From Pseudomonas serbica (GTDB lineage: Bacteria; Pseudomonadota; Gammaproteobacteria; Pseudomonadales; Pseudomonadaceae), in assembly GCF_028823535.1 (NCBI RefSeq), contig NZ_JAQIYM010000011.1, positions 124,001-188,000 on the forward strand: a stretch of 64,000 nt of DNA. Reading direction: 5' to 3'. The notes under the pieces are model-generated. The model was not told where the DNA came from. It was given only the letters and a program-made list of their open reading frames with translations, and searched no databases. Position numbers and translations under genes: made by a program. This document shows, in pieces, positions 24,557 to 34,619 of the stretch (the stretch's first letter is position 1; each line of letters starts with the position of its first letter).

Positions 24557-25426
24557 TTATTCCTTGTCCTTGAGCACATCGGGCAAGTACGCGCGGTGGA
24601 AGCCGTTGTACGACTCGCTGTGGGTCGCCTTGTGGATCGGCCACGCCCGCCCGCCGAGGCTGGCTGCACCGTCGATGCGCAGGGTGCTGCCGCTGATGAA
24701 CGCCGCGGCCGGGCTGAGCAGGAAAACGATCGCCGCGCTGACTTCCGATTCGGTGCCGATGCGCTTGAGCGGCACGTGTTCACGCAAGGTCGGAATCACC
24801 GCCTTGAACGCACCTTCGTAGGTGTCCATGCCGCTGGACGCGATCCAGCCCGGTGCCACGGCGTTGACCCGGACCCCGGCGTGACCCCATTCGAAGGCCG
24901 CGGTCTTGGTCAGGTTGTCCATGCCCGAGCGCGCTGCGCCCGAGTGACCCATGCCGGGCATGCCGCCCCACATGTCGGCGAGCATGTTGACGATGGCGCC
25001 TCCGTGCTTGCTCATGGACTGGTTAAACACTTCCCGGGCCATCAGGAATCCGCCCAGCAGGTTGGTACGCATTACCGTTTCGAAACCTTTCTGGTTGATC
25101 GAGGCCAGTGGCGAGGGGTACTGGCCACCAGCGTTATTGACCAGGCCGTGAATCGGGCCGTACTTGCGGATCAGTTCGCTGACCAGGTGCGTGACCGCTT
25201 CTTCCTCACGGATATCGCAGGTGCTCCAGTCAGCCTTGCCGCCATCTTCGGCAATTTCGGCGGCAACGGCTTTCAGCTTGTCGGCCTTGCGCCCGATCAG
25301 CAGTACATGGGCGCCGAGGGCCGCCAGTTCGTGAGCGGTGCAACGGCCGATGCCACTGCCGCCCCCGGTGACGATGACGGTCTGGCCGGCAAACAGATCG
25401 GCTTTGAAAATCGAATCGTAGGCCAT
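24557..25426 (-). CDS. atuB: SDR family oxidoreductase of the terpene cluster
   Basis: The 289-residue short-chain dehydrogenase has the Rossmann motif TVIVTGGGSGIGRCTAHELA, NNAGGQYPSP and the C-terminal SGSTLRIDGAASLGGRAW. In the usual Tyr-x-x-x-Lys region the sequence reads GHSGAARSGMDNLTK, so the catalytic Tyr is replaced, as in dienoyl-CoA-reductase-like SDRs. Its step in the Atu pathway is not settled. AGGA lies 9 bp upstream of the ATG; the gene follows atuA by 12 bp. Confidence 0.88.
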   Translation of the reverse strand: MAYDSIFKADLFAGQTVIVTGGGSGIGRCTAHELAALGAHVLLIGRKADKLKAVAAEIAEDGGKADWSTCDIREEEAVTHLVSELIRKYGPIHGLVNNAGGQYPSPLASINQKGFETVMRTNLLGGFLMAREVFNQSMSKHGGAIVNMLADMWGGMPGMGHSGAARSGMDNLTKTAAFEWGHAGVRVNAVAPGWIASSGMDTYEGAFKAVIPTLREHVPLKRIGTESEVSAAIVFLLSPAAAFISGSTLRIDGAASLGGRAWPIHKATHSESYNGFHRAYLPDVLKDKE

Positions 25427-25438
25427 GGCGGCAATCCT

Positions 25439-27241
25439 CTAGTTGACCTGGTCGGCGATGCGCTGAGGCACCGGAATCTGGATTTCCAGCAACTGCTGGG
25501 CGAAGGCCTTGCCCTGCGGATCGATCCTCAGGCTGGCCACGCCACCGCCACCCAGGGCGTTTTCCAGGAGGAAATTCAGGCTGTGGGTGGCGGGCAAGTA
25601 CCAACGCTCGACACGCCCGTGGATCGGGTCGAGGACGTGACTCATCCAGTCGACGATCACCTCCGGGGTCAGGGCCTCGGCGATCCACGGCAGGTACTGC
25701 GGGTCGCGGGCCATGACACCGATGTTGCTGTGGTTGCCCTTGTCGCCCGAGCGCGCGACCGCGAGCTTGACCAGGGCGACGCTGGCGTCGGCCGGGCCCG
25801 AAGGCCTGGGTGGCTCGACTGGCACCGGCAAGTCGGTGCTGTCGAGCACATCGAGGGTGGGCAGGGCGCAGGGGTGGCGCTGGCCCATGAGATCAATTTC
25901 CAGCGTACAGGCGGTTTTGTCGATCAGGAACGAAAACAAGCGGATCAGCGGATACACCGTTGGCCGGCCACCGACAATTCCGGTCAGCCCCGGCGCCATG
26001 CCGGTGGCGGCCTGGGCGATTTCCCGGGAGAACAGGATCAGGGCCTGTTTAAGCGGATGGCGCACCGCGAGCTTGATCACCACTTCGCGGCTGTCCTGGC
26101 GCTGGCCGTGGGGACCGTAGGTGGCTTCACTGCCGAGCAGTTCGATGTTCACTTCACTGTAGGGCGCCCAGCCACGCTGGCTGAACATCTGTGAGGTCTT
26201 GTTGATGATGGCTTGACTGACACGCCGGGCCTTGTCCACCGCATCGATGCCCGCGATCAGGCAACTGGCGGTGCAGCGGAAACCATCGGGGTAGGTGGCG
26301 CTGACCTTGTACTGGGCGGTGGGCGGCAAGCCTTTTGCGCCATGCACCCTGACCGCATTTTTGCCTTGTTGCACGAGTTTGACCTGAGTGAAATCGCAGA
26401 TCACGTCGGGCAGCAGATAAGCCCGGGGGTCACCGATTTCATAGAGCATCTGTTCGCCCACGGTCAACGGAGTGACCAGTCCGCCGCTGCCTTCGGGCTT
26501 GCTGACGATGAACTGGCTGTCGGCACTGACTTCAACGATGGGAAAGCCGATGTGCTCGTAGTCGGGCACATCGCGCCAATCGGTGAAGTTGCCGCCGGTG
26601 CACTGGGCACCGCATTCAATGATGTGCCCGGCCAGCGCCGCCTGGGCCAGTTTGTCGTAGTCGTGCCACGACCAGCCGAACTCATGCACCAGCGCCGCAC
26701 TGACCACGGCACTGTCGACCACGCGCCCGGTGATCACGATGTCCGCACCCAGGTGCAGGGCTTCGACGATGCCGGGCGCGCCAAGGTAGGCGTTGGTCGA
26801 GACACACATCGGTGGCAGGGGGGCGGCGCTGAACATTTCGCGAATGCCAAGGCTGCTCAGTTGCTTGAACTGCGATTGCAGGTCATCACCCGACAGGACG
26901 GCGATCTTCAATGCCACTCCGGCCTTGTCGCAGGCCGCTTGCAGGGCGGCGGCACAGGCTTGCGGATTGACGCCGCCAGCATTGCTGATGACACGAATTT
27001 TCTGTTCGGCGAGTTGGGGGAGGAGAGGGCCGAGGACTTCGACGAAGTCACTGGCGTACCCGGCCTGGGGATCTTTCAGCCGGGCGCCGGCCATGATCGA
27101 CAGGGTGATTTCGGCCAGGTAGTCGAAGACCAGATAGTCCAGGTGCCCGTCTTCCACCAGTTGCGCGGCGGCGGTCGAGGTGTCGCCCCAGAAGGCGCTG
27201 GCGCAACCGATGCGAATCGTTCTTGGCGCAGTCAACTCCAT
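25439..27241 (-). CDS. atuA: Acyclic terpene utilisation protein AtuA
   Basis: The 600-residue product is of the AtuA/DUF1446 family: a large N-terminal domain (IRIGCASAFWGDTSTAAAQL, ISNAGGVNPQACAAAL, GRVVDSAVVSAALVHEFGW) and a C-terminal ferredoxin-fold-like domain (VKLAVARSGDKGNHSNIGV). It is needed for citronellol and geraniol growth in P. aeruginosa, but its reaction is unknown. ATG at 27241 was chosen because GGAGG lies 5 bp upstream; a 13-codon extension to 27280 would run into the operator. First gene of the atuABCDEF operon. Confidence 0.92.
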   Translation of the reverse strand: MELTAPRTIRIGCASAFWGDTSTAAAQLVEDGHLDYLVFDYLAEITLSIMAGARLKDPQAGYASDFVEVLGPLLPQLAEQKIRVISNAGGVNPQACAAALQAACDKAGVALKIAVLSGDDLQSQFKQLSSLGIREMFSAAPLPPMCVSTNAYLGAPGIVEALHLGADIVITGRVVDSAVVSAALVHEFGWSWHDYDKLAQAALAGHIIECGAQCTGGNFTDWRDVPDYEHIGFPIVEVSADSQFIVSKPEGSGGLVTPLTVGEQMLYEIGDPRAYLLPDVICDFTQVKLVQQGKNAVRVHGAKGLPPTAQYKVSATYPDGFRCTASCLIAGIDAVDKARRVSQAIINKTSQMFSQRGWAPYSEVNIELLGSEATYGPHGQRQDSREVVIKLAVRHPLKQALILFSREIAQAATGMAPGLTGIVGGRPTVYPLIRLFSFLIDKTACTLEIDLMGQRHPCALPTLDVLDSTDLPVPVEPPRPSGPADASVALVKLAVARSGDKGNHSNIGVMARDPQYLPWIAEALTPEVIVDWMSHVLDPIHGRVERWYLPATHSLNFLLENALGGGGVASLRIDPQGKAFAQQLLEIQIPVPQRIADQVN

Positions 27242-27266
27242 AACTACCTCCGGCAACAATGCTTGG

Positions 27267-27296
27267 AGACTACCAAGCAAGCGCTTGGTTTGTAAA
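27267..27296 (-). promoter_or_regulatory. atuA promoter, TTTACA-N18-TAGTCT
   Basis: On the minus strand a -35 box TTTACA (27296-27291) and a -10-like TAGTCT (27272-27267) are 18 bp apart. The left AtuR operator fills most of the spacer, so bound repressor would block RNA polymerase. The -10 is weak. Confidence 0.5.
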
Positions 27297-27332
27297 CGGC
27301 TGAACTATCTTCGACCCGAGCGCTTGCTTGGT
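27272..27332. promoter_or_regulatory. AtuR operators: 14-bp arms in inverted orientation
   Basis: ACCAAGCAAGCGCT at 27272-27285 is repeated as its exact complement AGCGCTTGCTTGGT at 27319-27332; each arm contains an AAGCGCTT-like palindromic core. One lies inside the atuA promoter and the other overlaps a candidate atuR -35 (TTGCTT at 27324, 16 bp before TTAAAT at 27346). AtuR of P. aeruginosa is known to bind inverted repeats in the same intergenic region. Confidence 0.75.
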
Positions 27333-27419
27333 TGTCGCCAGTTGCTTAAATTGCCAGCGCAACCCCAATGTTTTCGCGGGGAGGGCGGCATTGGATTGAT
27401 CGACTGTAGGAGAGAACGG

Positions 27420-28043
27420 GTGGATGAGCAAAAAGCCTTGAGCGTCATGCGCGAGTTGGTCGACAACGGGCAATTGACCGACCCGGACAGCGCCCGTGGC
27501 AAGCTGCTGCAAGTGGCGGCCCACCTGTTTCGCAACAAGGGTTACGAGCGCACGACCGTGCGCGACCTGGCCGGTGCCGTGGGTATCCAGTCGGGCAGTA
27601 TTTTTCATCACTTCAAGAGCAAGGACGAGATCTTGCGGGCGGTGATGGAGGAGACCATTCGCTACAACACCGCCTTGATGCGGGCGGCCATCGCTGAGGC
27701 GGGCGACGTGCGCGAGCGGGTCCTGGCGCTGATCCGCTGCGAATTGCAGTCGATCATGGGCGGCAGTGGCGAGGCCATGGCCGTGCTGGTCTACGAGTGG
27801 CGGTCGCTGTCCGAGGAGGGCCAGGCCCAGGTCCTGGCGTTGCGCGATATCTATGAAGACATCTGGCTGCAGGTGCTGGGTGAAGCCAAGAGCGCCGGTT
27901 TTATCCGCGGCGATGTGTTTATCACCCGGCGCTTCCTGACTGGGGCGCTGTCCTGGACCACCACCTGGTTTCGTGCCGGTGGCAGCATGAGCCTGGATCA
28001 ACTGGCCGAGGAGGCCTTGATTCTGGTGCTCGCGGGAAAATAA
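27420..28043 (+). CDS. atuR: TetR-family repressor of the terpene cluster
   Basis: The 207-residue product has an N-terminal TetR helix-turn-helix (ARGKLLQVAAHLFRNKGYE, TTVRDLAGAVGIQSGSIFHHF) and a helical ligand-binding domain. It is divergent from atuA across 178 bp containing two strong operator arms. The start is GTG at 27420, with GGAG 7 bp upstream; the longer open frame extends across the operators and was rejected. By analogy with P. aeruginosa AtuR, it should repress atuABCDEF and release on terpenoid acyl-CoA. Confidence 0.9.
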   Translation: MDEQKALSVMRELVDNGQLTDPDSARGKLLQVAAHLFRNKGYERTTVRDLAGAVGIQSGSIFHHFKSKDEILRAVMEETIRYNTALMRAAIAEAGDVRERVLALIRCELQSIMGGSGEAMAVLVYEWRSLSEEGQAQVLALRDIYEDIWLQVLGEAKSAGFIRGDVFITRRFLTGALSWTTTWFRAGGSMSLDQLAEEALILVLAGK

Positions 28044-28131
28044 GGCGCGGTGCGGCAGGAAACTGGCTAACTGGGCGAAACCGCCTAGCTTCAATGCATT
28101 GATGCAGTATTTCGGGGAGTGGGTTGTTTTG

Positions 28132-28926
28132 ATGTCTTCGCCAATTCGGACGGCTTCGCGGCTTTTACTGGCGGTGCTCGCGGCGTCATCGGTTCTGCCA
28201 ACCCAGGCCGCACAACTGGTGCGTATCGGTGCCGCACATTTTCCGCCCTACACGGTGCGCCCGGAGTCCGGGGCCGATACCGGCCTGTTGCCGCAATTGG
28301 TCGAGGCTCTCAATAACCAGCAAAGCGACTACCGGTTCGTGTTGGTACCCACTTCCATTCCCCGCCGCTTTGGCGACTTCAAGCAAGGCCGGGTGGACAT
28401 GGCCATCTTCGAAAACCCCAACTGGGGCTGGAAGGACATTCCCCACGCCAGCGTCGACATGGGCCTGGAAGATGCCGAAATCTTCGTCGCCCAGCGCCTG
28501 CCGGAACGCCAGCAAAGTTACTTCAGCGACCTCAGCGGCAAGCGCCTGGCGTTGTTCAGCGGCTACCACTACGAATTCGCCAACTTCAATGCCGACCCCA
28601 AGTACCTCGCCACTCACTACAACGCCACATCGACCTACTCCCATGACAGCAACCTGCTGATGGTGCTGCGTGGGCGCGCCGATGTCGCCCTGGTCACGCG
28701 GTCCTACCTGAGCGACTACTTTCTGCGCAACCAGCAGGTCGCCGCAGAGTTACTGGTGTCCGAGCGCGTCGACCAGATCTATCACCACTACGCCATCTTG
28801 CGCCCGGCCGCGCCGATCAGCGGCGAGGCCTTTGGCAAGTTGCTGCAAGGATTGCGCGACAATGGCCAGATGCTGAAGATTTTCGACCCCTATAAAATCG
28901 CGGTTTTGCCAGCGCCTGATCACTGA
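28132..28926 (+). CDS. Periplasmic substrate-binding protein (amino-acid ABC type)
   Basis: The 264-residue product has a signal peptide (MSSPIRTASRLLLAVLAASS, cleavage near TQAA) and a type II periplasmic binding fold: VRIGAAHFPPYTV, GLLPQLVEALN, GRVDMAIFENPN, and GRADVALVTRSYLSDYFL. No permease or ATPase gene is adjacent, so it may be an orphan receptor or act with distant partners. ATG at 28132 is preferred because it starts the signal peptide; ATG at 28099 or 28102 would add a poorly hydrophobic extension. Confidence 0.85.
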   Translation: MSSPIRTASRLLLAVLAASSVLPTQAAQLVRIGAAHFPPYTVRPESGADTGLLPQLVEALNNQQSDYRFVLVPTSIPRRFGDFKQGRVDMAIFENPNWGWKDIPHASVDMGLEDAEIFVAQRLPERQQSYFSDLSGKRLALFSGYHYEFANFNADPKYLATHYNATSTYSHDSNLLMVLRGRADVALVTRSYLSDYFLRNQQVAAELLVSERVDQIYHHYAILRPAAPISGEAFGKLLQGLRDNGQMLKIFDPYKIAVLPAPDH

Positions 28927-28952
28927 GCGGACACCGCAAGTCGCGTATTGGT

Positions 28953-28976
28953 TAAATTTCCCCGCCCGGCTCACGT
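28953..28976 (+). promoter_or_regulatory. PvdS-type iron-starvation box TAAAT-N16-CGT
   Basis: TAAAT at 28953-28957 is followed exactly 16 bp later by CGT at 28974-28976. This matches the iron-starvation box used by the ECF sigma factor PvdS in Pseudomonas. It lies 38 bp upstream of the acyltransferase start. The motif is short, so chance occurrence is possible. Confidence 0.55.
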
Positions 28977-29013
28977 CAACCGTTGACCTGTCGACGAATC
29001 GTGAGCCTGACCC

Positions 29014-30018
29014 ATGTCCAATGCGAATGTCCTGCCTTTGCCAAACGGCAGCCGTCTTGTAGCCGATGAAACCGGAACCGGTCTGAGCCTGAGCCTTGAA
29101 GGCCAGCCGCTGATCCAGCTGCGCCTGACCCGTGAGCCCGAGTTGCAGTTGCAATTGCCCGAGGGCGCTGTACGCCTCGACAGCCGAGCCGTCTGGGCTA
29201 CGTGTTACGGGTTGTTCGCCCGTGACCCTGGCTGCCAGCGACTGCTCTGGCAACTCGATGAAGCGCCGGCTGAAGCCTTGCTCGGCGCCTTGCTGGTCCC
29301 TGCCGAAACGGCCGGCCAGTATCGTAGCGAACGCACACTGTTCTGGCAGTTACCGCAGCCTTGGCTGGGTCATTCGCCGATGGGTTGTTACCCGCAGCAG
29401 ATGGTTGTCAGTGACGGCAAGCGTCACCCGCTACGCCCGCCCAAGCCTAGGGGCGAGGTGTATCGGCGTTTCGATGCCCGGCTGGGGGCGTGGATTTCCC
29501 TGCGCACGGTGGACATCGACGAGGATCTTGGGCGTTTCAATCGCTGGCAGAACAGCCCGCGAGTGGCGAGTTTCTGGCAGGAGCAAGGCAGTCTCGAGCA
29601 GCATCGAGAGTACCTGAGCAAACTCCAGGACGATCCCCATACCCTGACCTTGATCGGCTGTTTCGACGATCAGCCGTTTGCCTACTTCGAAGCCTACTGG
29701 GCCAGGGAAGACCGCATCGCGCCGTTCTATGGGGCGGATGCCTACGACCGTGGCATTCATATGCTGGTGGGGGAAGAACAGCACCGGGGGCCGCACAAGG
29801 TAGCGAGTTGGCTGTCGGCGCTGGTGCACTACCTGTTTCTCGATGATCCACGTACCCAGCGGGTGGTCGCCGAGCCCCGTGCCGACAACACGAAGATGAT
29901 CGGCTACATGCAGGGGCAGGGGTTTTATTGCCAGAAGGAATTCGACTTTCCACACAAGCGTGCAGCATTGATGGCGCTGGAGCGCGAGCGGTTTTTTGAT
30001 CGCTGTTCGTTGACCTGA
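29014..30018 (+). CDS. Siderophore-type GNAT acyltransferase (IucB/RhbD-like)
   Basis: The 334-residue product has a variable N-terminal half and a C-terminal GNAT domain of the Acetyltransf_8 (AlcB/IucB) type: LRTVDIDEDLGRFNRWQNSP, ARVASFWQEQGS-like segment, PFAYFEAYWAREDRIAPFY, and RVVAEPRADNTKMIGYMQGQGF. Family members acylate N-hydroxylysine or N-hydroxyornithine during siderophore synthesis. The iron-starvation box directly upstream supports a role in iron uptake. It is isolated from any siderophore cluster in this window. A bidirectional terminator follows. Confidence 0.85.
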   Translation: MSNANVLPLPNGSRLVADETGTGLSLSLEGQPLIQLRLTREPELQLQLPEGAVRLDSRAVWATCYGLFARDPGCQRLLWQLDEAPAEALLGALLVPAETAGQYRSERTLFWQLPQPWLGHSPMGCYPQQMVVSDGKRHPLRPPKPRGEVYRRFDARLGAWISLRTVDIDEDLGRFNRWQNSPRVASFWQEQGSLEQHREYLSKLQDDPHTLTLIGCFDDQPFAYFEAYWAREDRIAPFYGADAYDRGIHMLVGEEQHRGPHKVASWLSALVHYLFLDDPRTQRVVAEPRADNTKMIGYMQGQGFYCQKEFDFPHKRAALMALERERFFDRCSLT

Positions 30019-30034
30019 ACCGGGGCAACCGCAG

Positions 30035-30073
30035 AAAAATCGTCCGAACGCCATGGGCGGCTTCGGACGATTT
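30035..30073. terminator. Bidirectional terminator
   Basis: AAAATCGTCCGAA and TTCGGACGATTT form a long stem between the acyltransferase and the convergent DUF2897 gene. Confidence 0.8.
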
Positions 30074-30078
30074 CGCCG

Positions 30079-30246
30079 CTAGCGGTCCTGCGCTTCCTTG
30101 GCGTCCATTTCCGCATTGCGTTCGGCGACGCGCTTGCGCTGTTCATCGGTCAGCTCAACCTTGTGGGCGGTGTCGCGCAGCATCATCAGACCGCCAACGA
30201 TAGAGCCAATGGCCACTACCAGAATCAACCAGGCATACCAGGGCAT
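30079..30246 (-). CDS. DUF2897 small membrane protein
   Basis: The 55-residue product has one N-terminal membrane helix (YAWLILVVAIGSIVGGLMML) and a charged cytoplasmic tail (DEQRKRVAERNAEMDAKEAQ). This is the layout of DUF2897 proteins, whose role is unknown. GGAGG lies 5 bp before ATG 30246; the much longer open frame upstream runs through REP sequence and was rejected. Confidence 0.85.
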   Translation of the reverse strand: MPWYAWLILVVAIGSIVGGLMMLRDTAHKVELTDEQRKRVAERNAEMDAKEAQDR

Positions 30247-30383
30247 GGGACCTCCTTGAAAGCCGGTCGGCGGGAGAGGGCTTCGCCTGCCGAACGTGCA
30301 TACCACTTTGAGCGATTGGATTTCGCAGTGGTTCCATTCTATGCCTGTTCTGCGTCGATCACCCCTGCGATGTTTCCTGCCCC

Positions 30384-30451
30384 CTTCGCGAGCAGGTATT
30401 TGCAGTGTCTGGCCGAACCCATTCCCTGTGGGAGCGAGCCTGCTCGCGAAG
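30384..30451. repeat. Imperfect REPIN
   Basis: A CTTCGCGAGCAGG arm at 30384 faces a full GGGAGCGAGCCTGCTCGCG arm ending at 30451. It belongs to the second REP family, also seen at 34504-34572 and 35186-35212. It precedes the kdp promoter region. Confidence 0.8.
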
Positions 30452-30477
30452 AGGCCAGCCAGGACAACACTGTAACC

Positions 30478-30504
30478 AAGGCGTAATCCCACTCTTTACG
30501 CCTT
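30478..30504. promoter_or_regulatory. Perfect dyad AAGGCGTAA-N9-TTACGCCTT upstream of kdp
   Basis: A 9-bp perfect inverted repeat lies about 100 bp upstream of kdpF. It could be the KdpE operator or a hairpin terminating upstream transcription; the T-content downstream (CTTTAT) is weak for a terminator. Assignment to KdpE is inference. Confidence 0.45.
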
Positions 30505-30602
30505 CTTTATGCCCCGCGCGCGCCCTCGGTCTCGTTCCTTTACAGCCTCCCTGCCGACAATACCTCCACACGCGGCAATACGCCGTAACACGGAGAACTT
30601 CC

Positions 30603-30692
30603 ATGAGCGTTCTGGACGGAGTGTCACTGCTGCTGGCAGTGGGACTGTTCATTTATCTGTTGGTTGCGCTGTTGCGCGCGGACCGGAACTAG
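30603..30692 (+). CDS. kdpF: Potassium-transporting ATPase small subunit KdpF
   Basis: The 29-residue peptide is a single membrane helix (LDGVSLLLAVGLFIYLLVAL) ending in LRADRN, typical for KdpF, which stabilises the Kdp complex. Its ATG at 30603 has CGGAG 7 bp upstream and it ends 8 bp before kdpA. It was too short for a general gene search but position and sequence make it clear. Confidence 0.93.
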   Translation: MSVLDGVSLLLAVGLFIYLLVALLRADRN

Positions 30693-30700
30693 GAGCGGCT

Positions 30701-32410
30701 ATGCACAGTTATGACTATTGGCTGATCCTGGCGTTTTTCGCCCTGGTATTGGTCCCGGCGCCGTTCCTGGGTCGGTTCTACTACAGGGTCATGGAAGGCC
30801 AGCGCACCTGGCTGACGCCGATCCTGGGGCCCGTGGAGCGCGGTTGCTATCGCCTGGCCGGCGTCGATCCGCAGGCCGAGCAGAGCTGGCAGAAGTACAC
30901 CCTGGCCTTGCTCGCCTTCAACCTCGCCGGTTTCCTGTTGCTGTTCGCGATCCTGCTGTTCCAGGACCACTTGCCGCTGAACCCGCAAAACCTGCCGGGC
31001 CAGGAGTGGACGCTGGCGTTCAACACCGCCGTCAGCTTCATGACCAACACCAACTGGCAGGGCTACAGCGGCGAAGCATCGTTGAGCTACCTGAGCCAGA
31101 TGGTCGGCCTCACCGTGCAGAACTTCGTCAGCGCGGCCACCGGCCTGGCGGTACTGGTTGCCCTCTGCCGCGGCATCGGTCGCAAGTCCTCGGCGTCGCT
31201 GGGTAACTTCTGGGTCGACATGACTCGCGCCACCCTCTACGGCCTGCTGCCACTGTGCCTGCTGCTGGCGCTGTTCCTGGTCTGGCAGGGCGTGCCGCAA
31301 ACCTTCGCGCAGTATGTGAATGCGCTGACGATGCAGGGTGTCGATCAGGTGATCCCACTGGGTCCGGCCGCCAGCCAGATCGCGATCAAGCAACTGGGTA
31401 CCAACGGCGGCGGCTTCTTCGGCGTCAACTCGGCGCATCCGTTCGAGAACCCGACAGCCTGGAGCAACCTGTTCGAAGTGGCGTCGATCATCCTGATTCC
31501 CGTCGCGCTGGTGTTCACCTTCGGCCATTACGTCAAGGACCTGCGGCAAAGCCGCGCGATCATCGCCTGCATGCTCGCGTTGTTCCTGATCGGCGGCGCC
31601 ACCTCGCTATGGGCCGAGTACCAGCCCAACCCGAGCCTGGCCAACGTCGCCGTCGAACAGACCGCTCCGCTGGAGGGCAAGGAGGCGCGTTTCGGTACCA
31701 CCGCGACGGTGCTGTGGTCGGTGACTACGACGGCGGCCTCGAACGGTTCGGTCAATGGCATGCATGACAGCCTCAATCCGCTCAGCGGCATGGTCGCGCT
31801 GGTGAACATGATGGTCGGCGAAGTGATCTTCGGCGGCGTCGGTGCCGGGCTCTACGGCATGTTGCTCAACGTGCTGATCGCGGTGTTCCTCGCCGGCCTG
31901 ATGATCGGCCGGACCCCGGAATACCTCGGCAAGAAACTGCAGGCCCGAGAGGTGCAACTGTTGGTGGTGACCCTGCTGGTCATGCCGATCGGCGTGCTGG
32001 TGCTCAGTGCGCTGGCCGCCAGCCTGCCAGGGCCCGTGGCCGCGGTGAGCAATCCCGGCGCCCATGGTTTCAGCCAATTGCTCTATGCCTACACCTCGGC
32101 CAGTGCCAACAACGGTTCGGCGTTCGCGGGTTTCGGCGCCAACACCGCGTACCACAACCTGATGCTGGGCCTGGGCATGTTGATCGGTCGCTTCGGTTAC
32201 ATCCTGCCGGTACTGGCTTTGGCCGGCAGCCTGGCGATGAAGAAGACCGCACCGATTGGCCAGAACAGCTTCCCGACCCATGGTGCGCTGTTCGTGACCC
32301 TGCTGACCGTGACCATTTTGCTGGTGGGCGGCCTGACTTTCCTGCCGACCCTGGCGCTCGGCCCTATCGCTGAACATTTGAACATGGCTGCTTTTGGGTT
32401 AAAGAGCTGA
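30701..32410 (+). CDS. kdpA: Potassium-transporting ATPase potassium-binding subunit
   Basis: The 569-residue polytopic protein selects K+ in the high-affinity KdpFABC pump. The four selectivity-loop motifs are visible: FMTNTNWQGYSGE, LGTNGGGFFGVNSAHP, TTAASNGSVNGMHD and SASANNGSAFAGFG. The ATG at 30701 has GGAG 6 bp upstream. The frame extends upstream through kdpF, but that extension is a shadow. Confidence 0.97.
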   Translation: MHSYDYWLILAFFALVLVPAPFLGRFYYRVMEGQRTWLTPILGPVERGCYRLAGVDPQAEQSWQKYTLALLAFNLAGFLLLFAILLFQDHLPLNPQNLPGQEWTLAFNTAVSFMTNTNWQGYSGEASLSYLSQMVGLTVQNFVSAATGLAVLVALCRGIGRKSSASLGNFWVDMTRATLYGLLPLCLLLALFLVWQGVPQTFAQYVNALTMQGVDQVIPLGPAASQIAIKQLGTNGGGFFGVNSAHPFENPTAWSNLFEVASIILIPVALVFTFGHYVKDLRQSRAIIACMLALFLIGGATSLWAEYQPNPSLANVAVEQTAPLEGKEARFGTTATVLWSVTTTAASNGSVNGMHDSLNPLSGMVALVNMMVGEVIFGGVGAGLYGMLLNVLIAVFLAGLMIGRTPEYLGKKLQAREVQLLVVTLLVMPIGVLVLSALAASLPGPVAAVSNPGAHGFSQLLYAYTSASANNGSAFAGFGANTAYHNLMLGLGMLIGRFGYILPVLALAGSLAMKKTAPIGQNSFPTHGALFVTLLTVTILLVGGLTFLPTLALGPIAEHLNMAAFGLKS

Positions 32411-32417
32411 GGAGCTG

Positions 32418-34478
<2,061 letters not shown>

Positions 34479-34503
34479 CCTTCGCAGGGTGCCAGATGCA
34501 CCG

Positions 34504-34572
34504 CTTTCGCGAGCAGGCTCGCTCCCACATTTGAAATGCATTCCCCCTGTGGGAGCGGGCTTGCTCGCGAAG
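34504..34572. repeat. REPIN between kdpB and kdpC
   Basis: The arms CTTTCGCGAGCAGGCTCGCT and GGGAGCGGGCTTGCTCGCG face each other over a short spacer. Insertion lengthens the kdpB-kdpC gap to 141 bp in an operon that is otherwise tightly packed. Confidence 0.9.
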
Positions 34573-34619
34573 AATGCAACACGGTCCACCTGAATAAATA
34601 CGAATTCGAGGATTTTGAA

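Noticed and set aside
23375..26194. Very long plus-strand reading frame (939 codons) opposite atuC, atuB and atuA
   Set aside because: It is an antisense shadow caused by GC-rich third positions; the minus-strand genes have full family motifs, ribosome binding sites and tight spacing, while this frame has none.
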